This document shows, in pieces, positions 58,130-64,000 of a stretch of DNA of 64,000 bases; the stretch's first letter is position 1, and each line of letters begins with the position of its first letter. Position numbers and translations under genes: made by a program. The notes under the pieces were generated by a model, which was not told the origin of the DNA, searched no databases, and worked only from the letters and a program-made list of their open reading frames with translations. Source of the DNA: Angustibacter luteus (GTDB taxonomy: Bacteria > Actinomycetota > Actinomycetes > Actinomycetales > Angustibacteraceae). Location of the stretch: assembly GCF_039541115.1 (NCBI RefSeq), contig NZ_BAABFP010000005.1:852447-916446 (forward strand), in the 5' to 3' direction.

Positions 58130-59887
58130 ATGAGGCTGATCCAGGGCACGCTCGACGAGCTGGGCACACCGCTGTCCGACGTCGAGTTCGTCGTGGTCGA
58201 CCTCGAGACGACCGGCGGTGCGCCGGGGACGTCGGGCATCACAGAGGTCGGCGCCGTGCGGGTGCGCGGTGGCGAGGTCCTCGGCGAGTTCCAGACGCTG
58301 GTCCACCCCGGGGTGCCGATCCCGCCGTTCATCGCCCTGCTCACCGGCATCACCGACGCGATGGTCCGCGAGGCACCGGGTATCGGCTCGGTGCTCCCGG
58401 CGTTCCTGGAGTTCGCCCGCGGCAGCGTGCTGGTCGCGCACAACGCCCCGTTCGACGTCTCGTTCCTGAAGGCCGCTGCGCGCCAGTGCGGCCAGCCGTG
58501 GCCAGGCTTCGCGGTCGTCGACACCGTGCACCTGGCCCGCCAGGTGGTCACCAACGACGAGGTGCCGAACCGCAAGCTGAGCAGCCTCGCCCGGCTGTTC
58601 GGCTCCCCCACCACGCCCGACCACCGCGCCCTCACCGACGCGCGCGCGACCGTGCACGTCCTGCACGGTCTGCTCGAGCGGGTGGGCTCCCTCGGGGTGC
58701 GCTCGCTCGAGGAGCTCAGCACCTTCAGCTCGCGCGTGTCCCCCGCGCAGCGTCGCAAGCGGCACCTCGCGGAGCCGCTGCCCAACGCCCCCGGCGTCTA
58801 CGTGTTCCGCGACGGCCGCGACCACGTCCTGTACGTCGGGACGTCGCGTGACATCCGGACCCGGGTGCGCAGCTACTTCACCGCGTCCGAGACCCGCACC
58901 CGGATGGCCGAGATGGTCGGCATCGCCGAGCGGGTCGACCCGATCGTGTGCGCGACGCCGCTCGAGGCCGAGGTGCGCGAGCTGCGGCTCATCGCCGAGC
59001 ACAAGCCGCGGTACAACCGGCGTTCGCGGTTCCCCGAGCGCCAGCCCTGGGTGAAGCTCACGGTGGAGCCGTTCCCCCGGCTGTCCATCGTCTCCGAGGT
59101 CCGGGCCGACGACGCGACGTACCTGGGGCCGTTCAGCGGCCGCCGGGCCGCGGAGCAGGCCGTCGACGCGCTGCACGAGGTCTTCGCCCTGCGTCAGTGC
59201 TCCCGGCGGATGGGGCGGCGGGGCGGCGGGGGCGCGTGCGCACTGGCCGAGATGGGACGCTGCGCCGCGCCCTGCACCCGCGCGGCTGACGAGTACGACC
59301 ACGAGCAGGCGGTGGTCGACTACGCCGCGATCGTCGCGCAGGCACGGGCCGCGATGACCGGGGACTGCCGCGGGCTGGTCCGCGACCTGAGAGCCCGGAT
59401 CGGCTCGCTCAGCGACGACCAGCGGTTCGAGCAGGCCGCGGTCGTCCGGGACCGCCTGGTCGCGGTGGTCCGGGCGGCGGCCCGGGTGCAGCGGATCGGC
59501 AGCCTGGCCTCGTGCGCCGAGATCGTCGCCGCCCGCCGCCCAACGCAGGGTGGGTGGGAGATCGTCCTCGTGCGGTACGGACGCCTGGCGGGCACCACGG
59601 TGAGCCCGCGCGGCAGTGACCCGTGGCCCTACGTGGACGCCCTGCGCGCCACCGGTGAGGTCGTCGAGAGCCCGGTGCTGCCCTCCCCCGCGGCGACGCC
59701 CGAGGAGGCCGAGAAGGTGCTGCGCTGGCTCGAGGCGGACGGCACCCGGCTGGTCGACGTCCAGGGCTCCTGGTCGTGCCCGCTGCACGGAGCAGGCTAC
59801 GAGCGGGCGCAGCTCGACCCGGTGTCCGCGGCGCTGCGCACCGGTGTCGCCGGCTTCGGCGACCGGCTCGCCGGGGTGGCCGGCTGA
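58130..59887 (+). CDS. DEDDh exonuclease fused to UvrC-like GIY-YIG domain
   Basis: The 585-residue protein joins a DnaQ-type 3'-5' exonuclease (residues 15-190: VVVDLETTGG, HNAPFDVSFL, HRALTDARAT) to a UvrC/Cho-like GIY-YIG domain (about 225-310: APGVYVFRDGRDHVLYVGTSRDIRTRVRSYF) and a Cys-containing region (CALAEMGRCAAPC). UvrC's C-terminal endonuclease and helix-hairpin-helix are absent. The same fusion is Rv2191. It likely acts in DNA repair without being the canonical UvrC. ATG start. Confidence 0.92.
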   Translation: MRLIQGTLDELGTPLSDVEFVVVDLETTGGAPGTSGITEVGAVRVRGGEVLGEFQTLVHPGVPIPPFIALLTGITDAMVREAPGIGSVLPAFLEFARGSVLVAHNAPFDVSFLKAAARQCGQPWPGFAVVDTVHLARQVVTNDEVPNRKLSSLARLFGSPTTPDHRALTDARATVHVLHGLLERVGSLGVRSLEELSTFSSRVSPAQRRKRHLAEPLPNAPGVYVFRDGRDHVLYVGTSRDIRTRVRSYFTASETRTRMAEMVGIAERVDPIVCATPLEAEVRELRLIAEHKPRYNRRSRFPERQPWVKLTVEPFPRLSIVSEVRADDATYLGPFSGRRAAEQAVDALHEVFALRQCSRRMGRRGGGGACALAEMGRCAAPCTRAADEYDHEQAVVDYAAIVAQARAAMTGDCRGLVRDLRARIGSLSDDQRFEQAAVVRDRLVAVVRAAARVQRIGSLASCAEIVAARRPTQGGWEIVLVRYGRLAGTTVSPRGSDPWPYVDALRATGEVVESPVLPSPAATPEEAEKVLRWLEADGTRLVDVQGSWSCPLHGAGYERAQLDPVSAALRTGVAGFGDRLAGVAG

Positions 59888-59969
59888 CGGCTGCGCCGAC
59901 CCCGGCCGAGACCTGCGATCCGGGCCAGTACGCTCGGCACGAACCCCCCGACGTCCAGGGAGACCACCC

Positions 59970-60254
59970 GTGATCACAGCGATCGTGCTCATCCAGGCCG
60001 AGGTGGACCGCATCCCCGAGGTCGCCGCCGCCATCGCCGCCCTCGACGGGGTCAGCGAGGTGTACTCCGTGACCGGCGACATCGACCTCATCGCCCTGGT
60101 CCGGGTGCGCGAGCACGACGCCCTCGCCGACGTGATCGCCGACCGCCTCAACAAGGTGCAAGGCGTGCTGAACACGCAGACCCACATCTCGTTCCGGGCC
60201 TACTCCAAGCACGACCTGGAGGCGGCCTTCGCCCTGGGCTTCGACGAGGGCTGA
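59970..60254 (+). CDS. Lrp/AsnC ligand-binding-domain protein
   Basis: The 94-residue protein is only the RAM (ligand-binding, oligomerising) domain of Lrp/AsnC regulators: AIVLIQAEVDRIPEVAAAIAALDGVSEVYSVTGDIDLIALVRV. It has no DNA-binding helix-turn-helix, so it may sense an amino acid or modulate another protein. GTG at 59970 with AGGGAG upstream. Convergent with trpD across 6 bases. The position beside trpD hints at an aromatic amino acid link. Confidence 0.9.
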   Translation: MITAIVLIQAEVDRIPEVAAAIAALDGVSEVYSVTGDIDLIALVRVREHDALADVIADRLNKVQGVLNTQTHISFRAYSKHDLEAAFALGFDEG

Positions 60255-60260
60255 CCGCGG

Positions 60261-61349
60261 TCAGAACGCCGCGGTGGCAGCGACCCAGCGGTCGAGCACC
60301 TGAGCGGTCGCACCGGTGTCGACGGACTCCGCCGTCCGGACCAGGGCCTCGCCCATCCGCTCGGTGAGGCTGCCGGAAGACCGCTCGGTGGGCCGGGCGT
60401 CGTCCGCGGCATCGGCCGCGACCAGCGCCGAGGCCGCGTTGAGCAGCACCGCGTCCCGCACCGGACCGGGCTCCCCAGCGAGCAGCCGGCGCACCACGTC
60501 GGCGTTGAAGGCCGCGTCGCCGCCGCGCAGCTGCTCGATGGACGCCCGCGGCACGCCGAGGTCCGCCGGGTCGAGCGACTGCTCGACGACGTCCCCATCC
60601 CGCACCTCCCAGACCGACGACGGGCCCGACGTGGTCAGCTCGTCCAGCCCGTCGTCGCCCCGGAACACCAGGGCGCTGACCCCGCGGCCGGCCAGCACCC
60701 CGGCCACGATCGGAGCCATCCGCCGGTCGGCCACGCCGACGGCAGCGGCCCGCGGCTGGGCCGGGTTGGTCAGGGGCCCGAGGAAGTTGAACGCGGTCGG
60801 GACGCCGAGCCCGGCCCGGGCCGGGGCGGCGTGTCGGAACGAGGGGTGGAAGACCTGGGCGAAGCAGAAGGTGATCCCGGCCTGCTGGGCCACCTGGGCC
60901 ACCTGGTCCGGCGACAGGTCCAGCCGGACGCCGAGGGCTTCCAGCACGTCGGCCGACCCGCAGGCGCTGGACGCCGCGCGGTTCCCGTGCTTGACGACGC
61001 GCGGGCCCGCGCCGGCCACCACGAGGGCCGCCATGGTCGAGATGTTCACCGTGTGGGCCCGGTCGCCGCCGGTGCCGACGATGTCCACGCACGGGCCGGG
61101 CACCTCGATCCGGACCGCGTGGTCCAGCATCGCCGCGACCAGGCCGGTCATCTCGTCGACGCTCTCGCCCTTGGCGCGCAGCGCCACCAGGAACCCCGCG
61201 ACCTGCACGGGCGCCGCCTCGCCGGACATGATCCGGTCCATGGCCCAGGCCGTCTGCCCGGCGCTCAGGTCACCGCGCCCGATGAGCCGGTGCAGCAGCT
61301 CGGGCCAGGTGGGCTCGGCGACGGGCCGATCCGCGCCCTGCTCGGGCAC
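60261..61349 (-). CDS. trpD: Anthranilate phosphoribosyltransferase
   Basis: The 362-residue enzyme joins anthranilate to PRPP in tryptophan synthesis. It has the PRPP motif [51 protein letters not shown] and [13 protein letters not shown] start 3 bases after the upstream receiver-like gene, so coupled. It stands away from other trp genes, as Rv2192c does in mycobacteria. Confidence 0.96.
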   Translation of the reverse strand: MPEQGADRPVAEPTWPELLHRLIGRGDLSAGQTAWAMDRIMSGEAAPVQVAGFLVALRAKGESVDEMTGLVAAMLDHAVRIEVPGPCVDIVGTGGDRAHTVNISTMAALVVAGAGPRVVKHGNRAASSACGSADVLEALGVRLDLSPDQVAQVAQQAGITFCFAQVFHPSFRHAAPARAGLGVPTAFNFLGPLTNPAQPRAAAVGVADRRMAPIVAGVLAGRGVSALVFRGDDGLDELTTSGPSSVWEVRDGDVVEQSLDPADLGVPRASIEQLRGGDAAFNADVVRRLLAGEPGPVRDAVLLNAASALVAADAADDARPTERSSGSLTERMGEALVRTAESVDTGATAQVLDRWVAATAAF

Positions 61350-61352
61350 CGC

Positions 61353-61778
61353 TCAGGCCTGCAGGCTGCGAGCGAGCTCGGCGACCGCCTCGGCGACGCC
61401 GGCCGGGTCGAGCGGGTGGGACACCGCGTTGTCGGCGAGCGACCATGCGGCCAGCCACGAGTCCTGCGGCCGACCGGTGAGCACCAGGATCGGCGGGCAC
61501 CGGAAGATCTCGCTCTTGAGCTGGCGGCACAGGCCCATCCCGCCGAGCGGGCTGGCCTCGCCGTCCAGGATCACCAGGTCGGCGCGGCCGGCGTCCAGCG
61601 CCTCGACCACAGCGGCCGGCGTGGCGCACTCGAGCCACTCCACCCGCGGCACGTCGGCGGCCGGACGACGTCCGACGGCCATCCGGACCTGGGTGCGGGT
61701 GTCGACGTTGTCGCTGTAGACCAGCACGGTCAGCGTCCGGGTGTCCTGCTCCGCGCTGGTCGCCTGCGTCGCGCTCAT
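61353..61778 (-). CDS. Receiver-like domain protein without output domain
   Basis: The 141-residue protein has a response-regulator-like fold: TLTVLVYSDNVDTRTQVRMAVGR, DLVILDGEASPLGGMGLCRQLK and PPILVLTGRPQDSW. The Asp in VILDGE fits the phosphoacceptor, but the acidic pair near the start (normally DD) reads SDN, and no kinase gene is close. A SAM- or signal-linked regulator of trpD or respiration is possible. ATG at 61778. Confidence 0.78.
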   Translation of the reverse strand: MSATQATSAEQDTRTLTVLVYSDNVDTRTQVRMAVGRRPAADVPRVEWLECATPAAVVEALDAGRADLVILDGEASPLGGMGLCRQLKSEIFRCPPILVLTGRPQDSWLAAWSLADNAVSHPLDPAGVAEAVAELARSLQA

Positions 61779-61949
61779 GCGTGTCGTCCTCTTGGGCCGT
61801 GGGCTGTCTGGGGTGGGATCTGGCGTGCTCGCGATGGTAGCGCTCCCGGCCTGAGGCGAACCGAGCGCACCCGACGTCCGCACTGATTTCGCGCCACCTT
61901 CGCCCGGGCCGGGGGGTCGCTTCCCCCTTCCGTGGCTGATGGGGCAATA
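61779..61949 (+). promoter_or_regulatory. Promoter region of the cytochrome bcc-aa3 cluster
   Basis: The 171-bp divergent region must drive ctaE-qcrC-qcrA rightward and the receiver/trpD pair leftward. The stretch GGGGCAATAATG supplies a weak ribosome site for ctaE. I cannot assign -35/-10 elements confidently. Confidence 0.35.
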
Positions 61950-62597
61950 ATGACGCCCGTGGCGACCGCATCCGCAGTTCAGGCTCCCTCAGCCCACGCG
62001 TCGGTGAGCCGGCCGAACATGGCGTCGGTGGGCACCATCGTGTGGCTGTCCAGCGAGCTGATGTTCTTCGCCGGCCTGTTCGCGATGTACTTCACGATCC
62101 GCTCCGTCGTTCCGGCCCTGTGGACCGAGAACACCGACAAGCTGAACGTGCCGTACGCAGCGGCGAACACGCTGATCCTGGTGATCAGCTCGGTCTGGTG
62201 CCAGTTCGGCGTCTGGAAGGCCGAGCAGTTCCAGCCCGCGCGCACCGGCTCGCTGCTGCAGGTCCGGCTGTGGGGCATGCGCGAGTGGTACGCGCTGACG
62301 TACGTCTTCGGGGCCATCTTCGTGTCCGGGCAGGTGCTGGAGTACGCGCACTTGGTCAGTGACGGCGTCAAGATCAACTCCGACGCCTACGGCTCGGTGT
62401 TCTACCTGACGACCGGCTTCCACGCCCTGCACGTCACCGGCGGCCTGATCGCGTTCCTGCTGATCATCGGCCGCACGTTCCTGACCCGCCGGTTCGGCCA
62501 CGCAGAGGCCACCGGCGCGATCGTCACGTCGTACTACTGGCACTTCGTCGATGTGGTCTGGATCGCCCTGTTCGCAACCATCTACCTGCTGAAGTGA
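61950..62597 (+). CDS. ctaE: Cytochrome c oxidase subunit III
   Basis: The 215-residue protein has five membrane helices: [88 protein letters not shown] and [21 protein letters not shown]. The conserved Glu and His of subunit III are visible in these. It is part of the aa3 oxidase that partners the qcrCAB complex. ATG at 61950 is chosen; GTG at 61932 is possible. Confidence 0.95.
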   Translation: MTPVATASAVQAPSAHASVSRPNMASVGTIVWLSSELMFFAGLFAMYFTIRSVVPALWTENTDKLNVPYAAANTLILVISSVWCQFGVWKAEQFQPARTGSLLQVRLWGMREWYALTYVFGAIFVSGQVLEYAHLVSDGVKINSDAYGSVFYLTTGFHALHVTGGLIAFLLIIGRTFLTRRFGHAEATGAIVTSYYWHFVDVVWIALFATIYLLK

Positions 62598-62617
62598 CCG
62601 GTACGGTGACCAGGGAG

Positions 62618-62649
62618 GCAGGCTGTCGACGGATCGCGTCGCCGCCTGC
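62618..62649 (+). promoter_or_regulatory. Stem-loop between ctaE and qcrC
   Basis: GCAGGC (62618-62623) pairs with GCCTGC (62644-62649) and CGACG (62627-62631) with CGTCG (62637-62641), giving an interrupted hairpin 21 bases after the ctaE stop. It may be an attenuator or partial terminator separating ctaE from qcrC expression. Confidence 0.4.
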
Positions 62650-62730
62650 GCAACGTCCCCTCGCTCGCCGTACGCTCGCTGGACAGCCCGAGCCCCGCGC
62701 TCGTGCTCGGCACGAAACGAGGATCCGCAC

Positions 62731-63534
62731 GTGACCGCACTCGCCGCCCGTCGGCGCCACCCCATGGCCCTGGTGCTGCTGATCGCCCTGGCCCTGCTGG
62801 CGACCGGAGCCGCCTACGCCGCGCTGGCCCCCAAGCCCGCGCAGGCGTCGACGGCGTCCTCGGACGACATCGCGGAGGGCAAGAAGCTCTTCCTCGCCAA
62901 CTGCGCGACGTGCCACGGGCTGAACGCCCAGGGCGGTCCGGTCAACCTGGACGACGAGACCACGGCGCCGAGCCTGATCGGGGTCGGTGCGGCGTCGGTG
63001 GACTTCCAGGTCGGCACCGGCCGCATGCCGATGGCCCAGCCCGGCCCGCAGGCACCGGAGAAGCGGGTCCAGTTCAACCAGGAGCAGATCGGTCAGCTGG
63101 CGGCGTACGTCGCCTCACTGGCTCCCGGCCCGGCGATCCCAGGTGCGGAGTACACGAGCGGTGAGGGCGGGGACGCGGCCCGAGGCGGCGCGATCTTCCG
63201 GGTCAACTGCGCGATGTGCCACAACTTCGCCGGCGCCGGCGGGGCACTGACCCGAGGCAAGTACGCGCCCAGCATCCGCGGCGTCAGCGGCACCCACATC
63301 TACGAGGCCATGGTCACCGGCCCGCAGTCGATGCCGGTGTTCAACGACCAGAACATCACGCCGGAGCGCAAGCGCGACGTGATCGCGTTCCTGAACACGA
63401 TCCAGGAGGAGCCCAACGCGAGCGGCTCCTCGCTCGGCAACCTCGGCCCGGTGCCGGAGGGGCTCTTCGTCTGGATCGTCGGCATCGGCGCCCTGATCGG
63501 CTGCGCCGTCTGGCTCGGCTCCAAGGCGGCGTGA
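62731..63534 (+). CDS. qcrC: Menaquinol-cytochrome c reductase dihaem subunit QcrC
   Basis: The 267-residue membrane cytochrome has an N-terminal anchor (MALVLLIALALLATGAAYAALA), two covalent haem sites CATCH (58-62) and CAMCH (160-164), axial Met candidates in GRMPMAQ and PQSMPVF, and a C-terminal helix (GLFVWIVGIGALIGCAVWLG). In actinobacteria this dihaem protein replaces soluble cytochrome c and passes electrons directly to the aa3 oxidase. GTG start after GAGGA. Its TGA overlaps the qcrA ATG by one base. Confidence 0.96.
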   Translation: MTALAARRRHPMALVLLIALALLATGAAYAALAPKPAQASTASSDDIAEGKKLFLANCATCHGLNAQGGPVNLDDETTAPSLIGVGAASVDFQVGTGRMPMAQPGPQAPEKRVQFNQEQIGQLAAYVASLAPGPAIPGAEYTSGEGGDAARGGAIFRVNCAMCHNFAGAGGALTRGKYAPSIRGVSGTHIYEAMVTGPQSMPVFNDQNITPERKRDVIAFLNTIQEEPNASGSSLGNLGPVPEGLFVWIVGIGALIGCAVWLGSKAA

Positions 63535-64000
63535 TGGCTGACGACAGCACCACTGACGGCGTCGACGCAGGACGGACGGACATGAGCGACAACGCCCCGG
63601 CGCGGACCGAGGACGTCCCCGCACCCGAGCACGCGGTGACGCTGGCGGGCACCACGGCCGCCCCGACGCTGTTCGAGAACCCGGGCATGCCCGTCCACGT
63701 GCACCGGATGGCGGACTCGGACCCGCGCGCGGCCAAGCGCGCCGAGCGCCAGGTCGCCACCATGTTCGTGCTGTCGATGGTCGGCACCCTGGTGTTCCTG
63801 GTGTCCTACTTCGCGGTCGACCTCGACGACGTCGTGCACATCCCGTTCATCGGCGACACGTTGCTGCAGAACCTGTTGCTGGGCTGCGGCCTCGGCTTCG
63901 GGATGCTCTTCATCGGCCTCGGCGCGGTGCACTGGGCCAAGACGCTCATGCCAGATGAAGAGGTCGTCGAGGAGCGCCACGACCTGCGCAGCAGCGACGA
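63534..64000 (+). CDS. qcrA: Rieske iron-sulfur subunit QcrA (partial)
   Basis: The frame starting at ATG 63534 is open to the right edge (over 155 codons). An acidic hydrophilic N-terminus is followed by HRMADSDPRAAKRAERQVATMFVLSMVG, membrane helices MFVLSMVGTLVFLVSYFAVDL and LLLGCGLGFGMLFIGLGAVHWA, and AKTLMPDEEVVEERHDL, the actinobacterial three-helix QcrA arrangement. The Rieske domain lies outside the window. Start overlaps the qcrC stop (TGATG). Confidence 0.92.
   Translation, partial: MADDSTTDGVDAGRTDMSDNAPARTEDVPAPEHAVTLAGTTAAPTLFENPGMPVHVHRMADSDPRAAKRAERQVATMFVLSMVGTLVFLVSYFAVDLDDVVHIPFIGDTLLQNLLLGCGLGFGMLFIGLGAVHWAKTLMPDEEVVEERHDLRSSD

Noticed and set aside
58130-59887. Truncated uvrC
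   Set aside because: The exonuclease-GIY-YIG fusion without the UvrC C-terminus is the normal form in actinobacteria (Rv2191), so it is not broken.
1-64000. tRNA genes, rRNA genes, CRISPR arrays, insertion sequences, prophage or conjugation genes
   Set aside because: No cloverleaf-like sequence, direct-repeat array, transposase or phage protein was recognised on either strand; small RNAs cannot be excluded by eye.

Overview
The window is very GC-rich, densely coded chromosomal DNA from an actinobacterium. This rests on frequent GTG starts with GGAGG-type ribosome binding sites, actinobacterial LexA boxes (TCGAAC-N4-GTTCGA), a PimB-type mannosyltransferase, a PASTA-domain kinase of PknL type, an Rv2175c homologue, and a qcrC/qcrA branch. 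From about 10 kb to the right end the gene order follows, with insertions, the Mycobacterium tuberculosis segment Rv2172c-Rv2195: prenyl synthase, Rv2175c, pknL, class II DAHP synthase, ArsA-like ATPase, SRPBCC protein, fadD15-like ligase, pimB, exonuclease-UvrC fusion, trpD, ctaE, qcrC, qcrA. I see no tRNA, rRNA, CRISPR array, insertion sequence or prophage.

Region 1 (1-2.5 kb) is a DNA-damage and nucleotide module: nrdR, and a LysM membrane protein divergent from lexA with four LexA boxes between them. Region 2 (2.5-5 kb) holds a STAS protein and an aminotransferase divergent from a LysR regulator.

Region 3 (5-15.8 kb) is a carotenoid locus: CrtA-like oxygenase, CruF-like hydratase, GT2 glycosyltransferase and a second CrtI-family desaturase, then metF and a CDP-alcohol phosphatidyltransferase on the other strand, then crtE, crtI, a decayed pseudogene, crtB behind a large inverted repeat, and the split lycopene cyclase crtYc/crtYd. 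Together they predict a monocyclic, hydroxylated, probably glycosylated carotenoid.

Region 4 (15.8-23.4 kb) holds Rv2175c, a LysM/transglycosylase, pknL, an EamA transporter, a molybdopterin protein, threonine aldolase and aroG. Region 5 (23.5-30.7 kb) is a six-gene minus-strand operon for an unidentified sugar or polyol: ROK repressor, CUT2 ABC importer, Gfo/Idh dehydrogenase and TIM-barrel isomerase, ending at a hairpin.

Region 6 (30.8-44.2 kb) contains a phosphofructokinase with pyrophosphate-type residues, a DUF1028 protein, a BTAD (SARP/AfsR-like) regulator beside an FAD oxidase with 11-bp-spaced direct repeats upstream, a DUF559-like protein, lipid and esterase genes, an LOR/SDH-type ornithine cyclodeaminase, a methyltransferase, a VOC protein and a frameshifted remnant. 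Region 7 (44.2-56.7 kb) has two tandem ROK glucokinases, a small-protein/ArsA/SRPBCC set, acyl-CoA ligase, two membrane glycosyltransferase-type proteins, and two membrane metalloproteases. Region 8 (56.7-64 kb) has a NYN protein, DEDDh-UvrC fusion, an AsnC-domain protein, trpD, and the start of the cytochrome bcc-aa3 cluster, where qcrA runs off the right edge.
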